From: Sediminitomix flava
GTDB lineage: Bacteria; Bacteroidota; Bacteroidia; Cytophagales; Flammeovirgaceae
Assembly: GCF_003149185.1 (NCBI RefSeq)
Contig: NZ_QGDO01000006.1
Span: 1 to 64,000, forward strand
Reading direction: 5' to 3'
Length of the DNA: 64,000 nucleotides
In this document: piece by piece, positions 52,245 through 60,138 of the stretch
Numbering within the stretch: the first letter of the stretch is position 1
Layout of the letters: every line of letters begins with the position of its first letter
Position numbers and translations under genes: made by a program
Notes under the pieces: model-generated
Told to the model about the DNA's origin: nothing
What the model saw: the letters and a program-made list of their open reading frames with translations, nothing else
Databases searched by the model: none

Positions 52245-52925
52245 TTATATCTCGCAACCATCAGGACCACAAGCATTGGCATCATCCAATGGGAGTCCTT
52301 CAATTTGTTCAAAGGCTTGTTTCCATACCTCGGCAGGTTGAGCACCTTGAATCATGAATTTGTCATTGATAATGAATGTTGGTACTGCAGAAACTCCAGC
52401 ATTTCGGAATTGTGTTTCTTCCGCAATTACGCTTTGAAGAGCTTCTTCTGAGCTATCAAATTTGCTAATCGCTTCTTCCGAAAGTCCAGCTTGTTTTCCG
52501 CATTCAACCAAAATGTCTTTATTTTCCATATCCTTTCCTTCTACGAAATAGGCTTTGAATAAAGTCAGAGAAAGTTCTGTGTCTTTCTTTTCCTCTCTAG
52601 CGTAATGCATCAAACGATGCGCATCCAACGTATTTGGGATGTTCAATACTTTATCGAAGTTCATTTCTACCCCTTCTTGATCGGCAACTTGCTGCATCTG
52701 ATCAATCATAGGCTGAGGGTCTCTTTGGTATTTATTGCCTAAAAATTCAGCTGCATTTAAGTTTTGTCCTTTCGCCACATCTGGGTGAAGTTGGAACGGA
52801 TGCCAAGTGATTTCGGCCATGATATCTTTATTTTCTGCTAAAGCTTTTTCCAAACGACTATTCCCTACATAGCACCATGGGCAAACAACGTCTGAAACAA
52901 TATCTATTTTTAGTTTTTTAGTCAT
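52245..52925 (-). CDS. DsbA-family oxidoreductase (FrnE-like)
   Basis: A 226-residue thioredoxin-fold protein of the DsbA/FrnE group. The redox motif C15-P-W-C18 (SDVVCPWCYVG) opens the first strand, the long helical insertion contains RLMHYAREE, and the cis-Pro loop is GVSAVPTFII. There is no signal peptide, so it acts in the cytoplasm, unlike classical DsbA. The C-terminus ends CGPDGCEI: C219 and C224 form a second Cys pair, as reported for FrnE proteins of stress-tolerant bacteria. It has its own terminator; htpG lies next, perhaps both stress genes. Confidence 0.92.
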   Translation of the reverse strand: MTKKLKIDIVSDVVCPWCYVGNSRLEKALAENKDIMAEITWHPFQLHPDVAKGQNLNAAEFLGNKYQRDPQPMIDQMQQVADQEGVEMNFDKVLNIPNTLDAHRLMHYAREEKKDTELSLTLFKAYFVEGKDMENKDILVECGKQAGLSEEAISKFDSSEEALQSVIAEETQFRNAGVSAVPTFIINDKFMIQGAQPAEVWKQAFEQIEGLPLDDANACGPDGCEI

Positions 52926-53148
52926 TTCTCAGTTCTGTGTATGATTTTTATTTACATAACAACTTTTTAAACGTCATATAATTCATATTGTTTAGAATTA
53001 CTATTCATTTAGGTTATGAGGTATGAAACGGTGTGTTCATTTTGGAAGATGATATATCATTTGAATTTAAAGTAGACTTAATTCTAGAGCGAATTGTGCG
53101 TGACAAGTTTGTGGAAATCTGAAAACAAACTATTGTAACCAAGAACAA

Positions 53149-54741
53149 ATGAAACAATTTTTTCAAACTGTGGGCTTATTAGCCTTGCTAGCAACTCAAG
53201 CTTGTACAAGTGATGATGATAATACTGGCGGTTTTGAGATTCCAAATGAAGAACCATCGTCATTTACTCAAGTGAGTAAAATTGAATTGGAAGGTGGTGA
53301 AGGAGCAGCTGAAATTGCAGCTTTTGATGCAAAAACAAATCAACTTTTTGTGGTAAATAATGCTGGTGATAGTCGTATTGATGTGGTTGATTTTTCAGAC
53401 CCTACCAATATGTCTATAGTGTCTTCAATCGATATTACTAGTTTTGGAGGTGGAGTAAATAGTGTAGCAGTAGGTGGAGATTACTTAGCTGCAGCTATTG
53501 AAGCTGATGAGTCAACAGACAACGGTAAAGTGGTGGTGTGGAATACTTCAGACCTTTCAAAAGTAGCCGAAGTAGAGACAGGGGCATTGCCTGATATGGT
53601 AACCTTTTCACCAGATGCAAAATACATTTTAGCTGCCAACGAAGGAGAGCCAAGTGATGATTATTCAGTAGATCCGAAAGGAGGAATAACGATCATTGAA
53701 GTAGGAACTTTCTATGAAACTCAGCTTAATTTTACTTCTTTTAATAATGAAGAAAGTAGTTTGGAGGCTGCAGGTTTTAGAGTCGCGGGACTTGACGCTT
53801 CATTGGATGCTGATGTAGAGCCTGAATATATTTCAGTTTCCTCTGACTCAAAAACAGCATACATAGCGCTACAAGAAAATAATGGTTTAGCTATTGTTGA
53901 TATTGCTTCAAAGTCAATCACTGATTTGGTTGCTTTAGGTACAAAAGATTACAATGCTTTAGGACTTCAAGTAGACCCTTCTGATAAAGACAATAAAATA
54001 GAGTTGAGAGATGTGCCTGCAAATATTTATGGTGTTTATCAACCTGATGCAATTGCTACTTTCAACGTAAATGGAGCCGAGTATATCATTTCTGCAAATG
54101 AAGGTGATGGTAGAGAGTATTTCTATGATGCAGATGAAGCTACATGCGATGCAAACGGAGGTGATTTTGATGAAGAAGATGGCTGTCTATCTTTTACAGA
54201 TGAGTCAAGATTAAAGAAATTAGATTTAGACCCAGTAGCATTTCCAAATGCTGATGAAATCCTATTGGAAGAAAATTTTGGTAGATGGAAAGTGATGACT
54301 ACTGAAGGGGATTTAAATCAAGATGGTCTTTATGAAAAAGTGTATACTTATGGTGCAAGATCATTCTCAATTTGGGATGCAAACGGACAATTGGTGTTTG
54401 ATTCTGGAGATGATCTGGACCGTAGAGCAATTGCGGCAGGAGTTTATGAAGACGGCAGATCAGATGATAAATCAGTAGAACCAGAGGGCGTAGTAGTAGG
54501 TAGTGTAAATAACCGTATGATTGCTTTTGTAGGTTTGGAAAGAGTTGACGCTGTAGCGGTTTACGATGTGACAACTCCTTCGTCTCCAGTATATTTGAGT
54601 ATGCTTTCTGTAGGTGATGCTCCTGAAGGAATGTTATTTATAAATGCAGAAGATAGCCCAACAGGTGAATCTATCTTAGTAGTTACTTGTGAAGATGATG
54701 GAACTGTTTATGCTTTTTCTCCAAAATTAATTGAAGGGTAG
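53149..54741 (+). CDS. Choice-of-anchor I family lipoprotein (beta-propeller)
   Basis: A 530-residue predicted lipoprotein (signal ending ATQAC, Cys19, followed by TSDDDN, an acidic tether). The body is a beta-propeller-like repeat domain with the choice-of-anchor I hallmarks: NEGEPSDDYSVDPKGGITII, NEGDGREYF, DESRLKKLDLD, RSFSIWDANG and VEPEGVVVGSVN. Such proteins are often secreted and sometimes linked to phosphatase domains, absent here. The role is unknown; surface exposure is likely from the SDDD after the Cys. It has its own terminator. Confidence 0.9.
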   Translation: MKQFFQTVGLLALLATQACTSDDDNTGGFEIPNEEPSSFTQVSKIELEGGEGAAEIAAFDAKTNQLFVVNNAGDSRIDVVDFSDPTNMSIVSSIDITSFGGGVNSVAVGGDYLAAAIEADESTDNGKVVVWNTSDLSKVAEVETGALPDMVTFSPDAKYILAANEGEPSDDYSVDPKGGITIIEVGTFYETQLNFTSFNNEESSLEAAGFRVAGLDASLDADVEPEYISVSSDSKTAYIALQENNGLAIVDIASKSITDLVALGTKDYNALGLQVDPSDKDNKIELRDVPANIYGVYQPDAIATFNVNGAEYIISANEGDGREYFYDADEATCDANGGDFDEEDGCLSFTDESRLKKLDLDPVAFPNADEILLEENFGRWKVMTTEGDLNQDGLYEKVYTYGARSFSIWDANGQLVFDSGDDLDRRAIAAGVYEDGRSDDKSVEPEGVVVGSVNNRMIAFVGLERVDAVAVYDVTTPSSPVYLSMLSVGDAPEGMLFINAEDSPTGESILVVTCEDDGTVYAFSPKLIEG

Positions 54742-54768
54742 TATTCTTCTTTTATATATTTTTAAAAT

Positions 54769-54801
54769 GGGTAAGTCACAGATTGGTGGCTTACCTTTTT
54801 T
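54769..54801 (+). terminator. Terminator after the choice-of-anchor I gene
   Basis: GGTAAGTCAC (about 54770-54779) pairs with GTGGCTTACC (54786-54795, one G-T pair), followed by seven T residues. Confidence 0.82.
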
Positions 54802-54923
54802 TATCTCATATACTAGGTTCGACCTTCGAGTATTTTACTTTTTTACATATCTCAAAATCCTCAAAAATGTGTTTTTAGTGTTGATTTTACTGTTATTTCA
54901 ATTTTCGTCGATAATTTTCTCTC

Positions 54924-54949
54924 AAATTATTATGCATGCATAATAATTT
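54924..54949. promoter_or_regulatory. Operator O1 of the acyl-CoA dehydrogenase gene (26-bp perfect palindrome)
   Basis: The 14-mer TTATGCATGCATAA (54930-54943) is embedded in a perfect palindrome spanning 54924-54949, flanked by AAATTA and TAATTT. It covers the -33 region and ends 3 bases before the -7 box. It is identical in its core to the site upstream of the MarR gene at 20607-20620. Confidence 0.7.
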
Positions 54950-54960
54950 TTTTATATTTG
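54931..54960 (+). promoter_or_regulatory. Promoter of the acyl-CoA dehydrogenase gene
   Basis: TATATTTG (54953-54960) fits TAnnTTTG exactly and is identical to the -7 box of the marR-fad promoter. The -33 position (TATG at 54931-54934, 18-base spacer) lies inside operator O1. The predicted start is near 54967, ~80 bases before the gene. Confidence 0.62.
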
Positions 54961-54973
54961 CTAAAGCAGAAAG

Positions 54974-54987
54974 TTATGCATGCATAC
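54974..54987. promoter_or_regulatory. Operator O2 of the acyl-CoA dehydrogenase gene
   Basis: TTATGCATGCATAC differs from the O1 core by one terminal base and contains the 12-bp palindrome TATGCATGCATA (54975-54986). It lies just downstream of the predicted transcription start, 44 bases centre to centre from O1, so a repressor bound at both could bracket the core promoter. Confidence 0.62.
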
Positions 54988-55047
54988 TAAAAAGCATTCG
55001 TAATTCTCTTAGACAACACTAACTATAATTACAACACACATATACCA

Positions 55048-56850
55048 ATGAACACATTTGCTAACAAGAAAAGCGCTATCAAAGGTGGCGAGTTTTTGAT
55101 CAGAGCTACTGATGCACAAGATATTTTTATCCCAGAGGACTTTACAGAGGAACAACGTATGATGGCGCAAGCCACTAAAGATTTTGTTGACACTCGTATT
55201 AACCCTGTGGCAGAGCGTCTAGACAGTATGAAAGAGCCAGAGCTTTTGCTTGAACTTTTCAAAGAAGCTGGTGAACTAGGATTACTGGGTGTATCTGTAC
55301 CAGAAAATTATGGTGGATTAGGAATGAGCTTTAATACTTCACTTCTAATCGCTGATATTATGGGAGCTTCGGGTGCGTTTTCAACAACCTACGGAGCACA
55401 TACAGGAATTGGTACTTTGCCTATTCTTTACTACGGTAACGAAGAGCAAAAATCAAAATATGTTCCTAAGCTAGCAACGGGTGAGTGGGGTGCTTGTTAC
55501 TGTTTGACAGAGCCAGACGCAGGATCGGATGCTAACTCAGGAAAAACAAAAGCAGTGCTTACTGATGATGGAAAGCACTACTTGATCACAGGACAAAAGA
55601 TGTGGATCTCAAATGCAGGTTTTGCAGATATCTTCATCGTGTTCGCGAAAATTGAGGACGACAAGAACTTGACAGCATTCATCGTAGAAAAAGATTTCGG
55701 TGGAATCACTTTCGGTGAAGAAGAGAAGAAAATGGGTATCAAAGGTTCTTCTACACGTCAAGTATTCTTTAACGAGTGTAAGGTTCCTGTAGAAAACATG
55801 CTTTCTGAAAGAGAGAATGGTTTCAAAATCGCAGTGAATATTCTTAACATCGGTCGTATCAAATTGGGATCGGGTGTATTGGGTGGTTGCCGTGAGGTAA
55901 TCAAAAATGCAGCTGTTTATGCAAAACAACGTAAGCAGTTCAAAACACCAATCGCAAACTTCGGAGCGATCAAGCACAAATTAGGAGAAATGGCGATCAA
56001 GACTTTCGTAACGGAAGCATTATGTTACCGTGCGGGTCAAGACGTTGAAGATAAAATTGATGCTTTAGTTGCAGATGGCATGGACTCAGAGCAAGCAAAA
56101 CTGAAAGGAACAGAAGAGTTTGCTGTAGAGTGTGCAATTGCTAAAGTATTCGGATCGGAAGCATTGGACTACGTTGTAGACGAAGGAGTTCAAGTTTACG
56201 GAGGAATGGGCTTCTCGGCGGACGCGCCAATGGAGAGAGCTTATCGTGATGCTCGTATCGCTCGTATTTACGAAGGTACAAATGAGATCAACCGTATGCT
56301 TCTTGTAGGTATGATGGTCAGAAAGGCAATGAAAGGTCAGCTTGACATCATGGGACCTGCAATGGATGTAGCGAAAGAATTGACTTCTATTCCTTCATTC
56401 CAAACAATTGATACTTCAGTGCTATTCAATGAGGAAAAAGAAATTCTGAAGAACTTGAAGAAAGCAGCCTTGATGGTAGCGGGTAAATCAGTTCAGAAAT
56501 TCGAAGCAAAATTGAATGATGAGCAAGAAGTATTGATGAACATTGCTGATATGTTGATTGAAATCTATGCAGCAGAGTCAGCAATCTTGAGAGCTGAGAA
56601 ATTGGTTGCTCAAAAAGGTGAAGAAGAGTGTAAGCTTCAAATCAATATTGCAAAAGCTTACTTGCAAGAAGCAGTTGAGAAAATTGCTCAAAATGCAAGA
56701 GAGGCTATTCCAGTAATCGCAAGCAGCGATGAAATGAAAGTAATGTTGATGGGCTTGAAACGATTTGTGAAGATTGATTACAAAAATACACACGCTATGC
56801 GCAGAGAAATCGCTGATGCAATAGTGGATAAAGAAGAATACATTTTCTAG
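55048..56850 (+). CDS. Acyl-CoA dehydrogenase, long form
   Basis: A 600-residue FAD-dependent acyl-CoA dehydrogenase, introducing the first double bond in beta-oxidation. The N-terminal half shows LTEPDAGSDANSGKT and KMWISNAGFADIFIVFAK; the catalytic Glu lies in IYEGTNEINR (about 406-415); QVYGGMGFSADAPMERAYRDARI precedes it. The last ~190 residues are a helical extension found in the ~600-residue form of this family. Its promoter carries two copies of the same palindrome as the marR-fadBA promoter 34 kb away, so it probably belongs to that regulon. In many relatives the gene directly follows fadA. Confidence 0.95.
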   Translation: MNTFANKKSAIKGGEFLIRATDAQDIFIPEDFTEEQRMMAQATKDFVDTRINPVAERLDSMKEPELLLELFKEAGELGLLGVSVPENYGGLGMSFNTSLLIADIMGASGAFSTTYGAHTGIGTLPILYYGNEEQKSKYVPKLATGEWGACYCLTEPDAGSDANSGKTKAVLTDDGKHYLITGQKMWISNAGFADIFIVFAKIEDDKNLTAFIVEKDFGGITFGEEEKKMGIKGSSTRQVFFNECKVPVENMLSERENGFKIAVNILNIGRIKLGSGVLGGCREVIKNAAVYAKQRKQFKTPIANFGAIKHKLGEMAIKTFVTEALCYRAGQDVEDKIDALVADGMDSEQAKLKGTEEFAVECAIAKVFGSEALDYVVDEGVQVYGGMGFSADAPMERAYRDARIARIYEGTNEINRMLLVGMMVRKAMKGQLDIMGPAMDVAKELTSIPSFQTIDTSVLFNEEKEILKNLKKAALMVAGKSVQKFEAKLNDEQEVLMNIADMLIEIYAAESAILRAEKLVAQKGEEECKLQINIAKAYLQEAVEKIAQNAREAIPVIASSDEMKVMLMGLKRFVKIDYKNTHAMRREIADAIVDKEEYIF

Positions 56851-56890
56851 TAGAAATACAGATGATTATCAAATACTTGGTTACACGTGG

Positions 56891-56922
56891 AAAAAGTGCT
56901 ATCGATTCGATAGCACTTTTTT
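56891..56922 (+). terminator. Terminator after the acyl-CoA dehydrogenase gene
   Basis: A 14-bp stem (AAAAAGTGCTATCG at 56891-56904 with 56908-56921) closes on a three-base loop and ends in T residues. Confidence 0.88.
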
Positions 56923-57023
56923 ATTGTCCAAAATCAAGAATGTTTTACTTGTAAAGAGTCAAAAGAATTCTGCATATTGTGATAGAAATAGTTAGAATAT
57001 AATTTTTAATAACCAATAGGAAT

Positions 57024-57575
57024 ATGAATCAGATTAAAGGACTAAACTTTCTAGTGGTCTTGCTAGGAATCCTACTTTGTGCTTGCGATGCTCAAGCTCA
57101 AAAATTCTCAGACTTGGATAAGTCACCAATGGATATGGTTTACTACCGTGAAGGTGGAAGACAAGGTGAAGTTGTAGCAAGAGTGCTGTACAGTCGTCCA
57201 CAAATGAAAGGAAGAGAAGTTTTCGGTAAACTTGTGAAATACGGAAAAGTATGGAGAACAGGAGCGAATGAAGCTACTGAAATCACATTTTTCCAAGATG
57301 TGAAGTTTGGTGGAAAAGAGGTTAAAGCTGGTTCTTATTCGCTTTATACTATTCCAAATGAAGATAAGTGGACTGTGATTCTGAACTCAGATTTACACGT
57401 TTGGGGGGCATATTCTTATAAAGAAGAAAATGATGTAGTTCGTGTAGAAGCACCAGTTACAAATGATGGGAAAAGTTTAGAAGCATTTTCTATTACTTTT
57501 AATAAAGATGGTGATGCTACTGATTTGGTTTTGGGCTGGGATACATTACGTGTAGCTGTTCCAATTACAAAATAA
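57024..57575 (+). CDS. DUF2911 exported protein
   Basis: A 183-residue protein with an N-terminal signal (hydrophobic run to LLCACDAQAQ; the Cys there could be a lipobox, but the AQA site suits ordinary cleavage as well). The mature part matches DUF2911: VARVLYSRPQMKGREVFGKLVKYGKVWRTGANEATEI, then GSYSLYTIPNEDKWTVILN and WGAYSY. The family is typical of Bacteroidota and of unknown function. No operon partner; its terminator is shared with the convergent DUF6249 gene. Confidence 0.92.
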   Translation: MNQIKGLNFLVVLLGILLCACDAQAQKFSDLDKSPMDMVYYREGGRQGEVVARVLYSRPQMKGREVFGKLVKYGKVWRTGANEATEITFFQDVKFGGKEVKAGSYSLYTIPNEDKWTVILNSDLHVWGAYSYKEENDVVRVEAPVTNDGKSLEAFSITFNKDGDATDLVLGWDTLRVAVPITK

Positions 57576-57597
57576 TTCAGCGATTCTTAAAAAATAG

Positions 57598-57635
57598 AAA
57601 CTCACCTCTTTTTGCATAAGGAGGTGAGTTTTTTT
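57598..57635. terminator. Bidirectional terminator between DUF2911 and DUF6249 genes
   Basis: AAACTCACCTC (57598-57608) pairs with GAGGTGAGTTT (57621-57631), followed by T residues on the plus strand. Confidence 0.87.
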
Positions 57636-57647
57636 GTGGACTTTTGA

Positions 57648-57998
57648 CTATAAGTCAAGGTCGAAAGGCGAGTCTTCATTTTTCTTTTCTTGTAAGTGAT
57701 AATGAGCTAAAAGACTACCGCCGCCACCGACCATAATCATAGAAAAATAGCAGGCTGCATCTTCAAATGGAGTGACAGCAGCAAATACGCCACCGAAGAA
57801 AATTCCAGCGCCCACACCAGCAATTAGAAAAGCTAGTTTTTTGAGAAATGGGCTACTTTGTTTTTTAGGAGCACTAAGATCGATACCTCTTTCGATCATT
57901 GCCATACGTTCTTTATGGCGTGTAGAAATAATTAAGTAGGCTAACCCGAAAACAGTCGAGAATAGAGCCATCATGACGAACATTTCTGAAGCAGGCAT
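57648..57998 (-). CDS. DUF6249-like inner-membrane protein
   Basis: A 116-residue membrane protein. An N-terminal segment (FVMMALFSTVFGLAYLIIS) is followed by a cytoplasmic RHKERMAMIERGID stretch characteristic of DUF6249, then two further membrane segments (LAFLIAGVGAGIFFGGVFA and YFSMIMVGGGGSLLAHY) and a polar tail. It is divergent from an ECF sigma gene, and both promoters carry the same TGTAACC box, so it may be part of the sigma factor's regulon or feedback. The function is unknown. Confidence 0.82.
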   Translation of the reverse strand: MPASEMFVMMALFSTVFGLAYLIISTRHKERMAMIERGIDLSAPKKQSSPFLKKLAFLIAGVGAGIFFGGVFAAVTPFEDAACYFSMIMVGGGGSLLAHYHLQEKKNEDSPFDLDL

Positions 57999-58064
57999 AT
58001 GATAAAGTTTAATGTTTCAAATTTTGTATATTGATTCACCTCAATTTTTTGGGTGCTTCTGTTG

Positions 58065-58094
58065 GTATGACCACACAAACCAGAGTAGGTTACA
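58065..58094 (-). promoter_or_regulatory. ECF-type promoter of the DUF6249 gene
   Basis: On the minus strand TGTAACC (58094-58088), a 16-base spacer and GTCATAC (58071-58065) match the layout of the plus-strand promoter at 58149-58178. The start should be near 58058, ~60 bases before the gene. Confidence 0.5.
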
Positions 58095-58148
58095 GGTCTT
58101 AATCAGATTTTTTCAAAAAACTTTTTTTACCAAAAAATGGAAAAAGAC

Positions 58149-58178
58149 TGTAACCAGAAGAAAACTCTTTGGTCTAAT
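58149..58178 (+). promoter_or_regulatory. ECF-type promoter of the sigma factor gene
   Basis: TGTAACC (58149-58155), a 16-base spacer and GTCTAAT (58172-58178) look like the -35/-10 pair of an ECF sigma factor (AAC in -35, GTC in -10). It lies directly before the sigma gene, as in autoregulated ECF loci. Transcription would begin within a few bases of the start codon (58187), implying a leaderless or nearly leaderless message. Confidence 0.5.
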
Positions 58179-58186
58179 CCCATGAG

Positions 58187-58771
58187 ATGAAAAACAATAC
58201 ACCAGAAAAAGAACTAATCATTATTCAACAGGTGCTCAATGGGCAAAAAGATGCTTTTCGCTATTTGGTTGAAGAGTATAAGAGCTTTGTGTTCAATTTG
58301 GCTTTCCAATTATTGAAGAATAAAGAGGAAGCTGAAGAGGTTGCACAAGATAGCTTTATCAGAGCCTATAAGTATTTGAGTTCTTTTAATGGGAAAGCCA
58401 AGTTTTCAACGTGGTTATACAAGATTGTTTATAATACTGCACTTACACAGCTCAAAAGAAGGAAAAAGTTTATTAGCTCAATGGATGATGTTGCTAGTTC
58501 GGAGTTGCCGAAGACAGCAGCAGAGCAAGCAGCAAATGAAATACATAAAGAAGATCAGAAGTATTACCTTGAAAAAGCAATTGCAAGGCTTTCTTCTGAA
58601 GATCAGGCTTTGATTACTTTGTTTTATATGCAAGAATTATCTTTGCAAGAGGTGAGTCAAGTCGTTAATTTGCCAGAGAATACCATAAAAGTGAGGTTAC
58701 ATCGTATCAGAAAGCGTTTACAAAAGCACCTTCAAATATTGTTACCTGCAGAAACTCAAGAAATCATATGA
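58187..58771 (+). CDS. ECF RNA polymerase sigma factor
   Basis: A 194-residue sigma-70 factor of the ECF type, with regions 2 and 4 only. Region 2 (about 25-95) reads YLVEEYKSFVFNLAFQLLKNKEEAEEVAQDSFIRAYKYLSSF, then GKAKFSTWLYKIVYNTAL; region 4 (about 128-185) holds LSSEDQALITLFYMQELSLQEVSQVVNLPENTIKVRLHRIRKRL. The next gene overlaps its stop by 4 bases (ATGA) and encodes a small membrane protein that may hold it inactive. A matching ECF-type promoter precedes it, suggesting autoregulation. Confidence 0.95.
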   Translation: MKNNTPEKELIIIQQVLNGQKDAFRYLVEEYKSFVFNLAFQLLKNKEEAEEVAQDSFIRAYKYLSSFNGKAKFSTWLYKIVYNTALTQLKRRKKFISSMDDVASSELPKTAAEQAANEIHKEDQKYYLEKAIARLSSEDQALITLFYMQELSLQEVSQVVNLPENTIKVRLHRIRKRLQKHLQILLPAETQEII

Positions 58772-59145
58772 AACCAGATATAAATACTACCGATCAACTT
58801 CTCAAAGATTACTTTCAAGAAAGTAAACAGATCGCTCCAGAGAAAATGACTGATGAAGTGATGCGAAAGATTGAGGAAGTAAAACCTTTAGAGAGTACAG
58901 CGATTCACTTTTCTAAGAAAATTTTAGGAATGAGTGTCTTTGTTGCGCTTTTGTTCTTTGTTTTGGCTATTGCTTTTGGTGATCATTCTACAACTTCTTC
59001 TTCTTTGCAGATTAGCGTTCCAAGTATTGGACTAGATGCTGCAATGAAGCCAATTTTGATAGGGTTAGTAGTTGGTGTTTGGGGGCTTTTACTTTTCGAT
59101 AAGGTATTGAATATTTTCTCTAAAAAGAGCCGTTCAAATACTTAG
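58768..59145 (+). CDS. Small membrane protein, probable anti-sigma or sigma partner
   Basis: A 125-residue protein whose ATG overlaps the sigma stop codon (ATGA), so translation is coupled. The first ~50 residues are cytoplasmic and helical (DQLLKDYFQESKQIAPEKMTDEVMRKIEEV), then two membrane segments (about 49-66 and 90-108). The arrangement of a sigma gene, a coupled small membrane protein and a cytoplasmic N-terminus is typical of anti-sigma factors, but no zinc-binding or FecR-type motif is present, so this is inference. Its stop codon abuts that of the convergent PAP2 gene. Confidence 0.8.
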   Translation: MKPDINTTDQLLKDYFQESKQIAPEKMTDEVMRKIEEVKPLESTAIHFSKKILGMSVFVALLFFVLAIAFGDHSTTSSSLQISVPSIGLDAAMKPILIGLVVGVWGLLLFDKVLNIFSKKSRSNT

Positions 59146-59829
59146 TTATTTGAAGGTTCGAGCTTTCTTTCGTTGCTTAATTTTATCAATAACCCAATAA
59201 GATACGTGAGTTGAAAGTAAGCCAATACCTGCCCCAACCAATACATCTGAAATGTAATGTTTGTTATTCATTACTCTCAAGACTCCTGTAAAAGCAGCTG
59301 TAGTATAGCCCATAGCAGTGAGCCAATGGCTTTCATCTCCTATTTCTTTATGTAAAATACTCGCAGCCATAAATGCTTGGGCGGTATGTCCTGAAGGGAA
59401 GCTATCAACTTCTTCAGAAGGGTGTGGACGTTTATGTCTAGTTGTATTTTTGATGGTGTAAACACTTCCTAGCATTAGAGCTTCAGCAAGTAATGTTTTG
59501 GTAAGACTCTCCTGCCAATTATCATAATCTTTATTTCCTATTTTATATCCTAATGTGATGGCAAGAGGAGCAAATTGGAGGTAGCTATCGAGTTGAGTAT
59601 TAAAGTCAGCATACTTATTCTGAATACTTCTCTGTACCTTAAACTTGTTTAATTCTGTATTGGTATAAACTGTCCAAACGCCTGTTCCAATTAGTAATGT
59701 AGGAACAATACTTTGTTCTAGGAGAGATTCTTTATGCTTAGGAATATCTAATTGATAATTTTTATCCTGACTGTATGATGGAAACCCTAAAATGAGCAAT
59801 AAGAAAAGTGAAAAGTAATGTTTCGGCAT
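59146..59829 (-). CDS. PAP2-family membrane-associated phosphatase
   Basis: A 227-residue protein, from the ATG at 59829 (signal peptide ending FPSYSQ; a TTG 13 codons upstream at 59868 would bury it). All three PAP2 motifs are present: KNTTRHKRPHPSE (KxxxxxxRP), FPSGH and LRVMNNKHYISD (R-x5-H-x3-D). Such enzymes dephosphorylate lipid phosphates such as phosphatidate or undecaprenyl pyrophosphate at the membrane. Its stop codon directly abuts that of the anti-sigma-like gene, with no spacer; an 8-bp inverted repeat (59133-59140 with 59147-59154) brackets both stops. Confidence 0.9.
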   Translation of the reverse strand: MPKHYFSLFLLLILGFPSYSQDKNYQLDIPKHKESLLEQSIVPTLLIGTGVWTVYTNTELNKFKVQRSIQNKYADFNTQLDSYLQFAPLAITLGYKIGNKDYDNWQESLTKTLLAEALMLGSVYTIKNTTRHKRPHPSEEVDSFPSGHTAQAFMAASILHKEIGDESHWLTAMGYTTAAFTGVLRVMNNKHYISDVLVGAGIGLLSTHVSYWVIDKIKQRKKARTFK

Positions 59830-60138
59830 AGTTGAGAGTTTTGTCTTCGCTAAAAAATAAATTACCAATTCAATACTTTAGATAAAGCTTAAAAAGCCTC
59901 GATAGAATACATAGGCTAGTATTATGTAAGGTTTTTACTTTAAATCATCGAAGATTAAAATCAAGGTGTATTCATTTAATCCTTATAAGAAATGAAGAGC
60001 TTCACACTAGAAAAATAATTGTGTAGGCTGTTTTTAATACTTCTTGGGAAGGATTCTTAGATAAAATATGATTCACTTTATTCACAATCTTACTTATCTT
60101 TCACTTTTAAGTCATTTTTTGATAAAAAATACCTTCGA
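59830..60138. other. Intergenic region, 309 bases
   Basis: An AT-rich divergent gap between the PAP2 gene and the YfiT-like gene. I found no match to the Bacteroidota promoter consensus, no repeat, and no open frame of note. Confidence 0.4.

Noticed and set aside
53134-53140. TGTAACC upstream of the choice-of-anchor I gene as a third ECF promoter
   Set aside because: It lies only 8 bases before the start codon, leaving no room for a -10 box, and no GTC follows at 16 bases.
54731-54943. A 70-codon hydrophobic plus-strand frame after the choice-of-anchor I gene
   Set aside because: It starts inside the preceding gene at a TTG, runs through a terminator and into operator O1, so it is not a plausible gene.
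55609-55977. A 122-codon minus-strand open frame
   Set aside because: Antisense to the acyl-CoA dehydrogenase gene; Cys- and Phe-rich shadow with no family resemblance.
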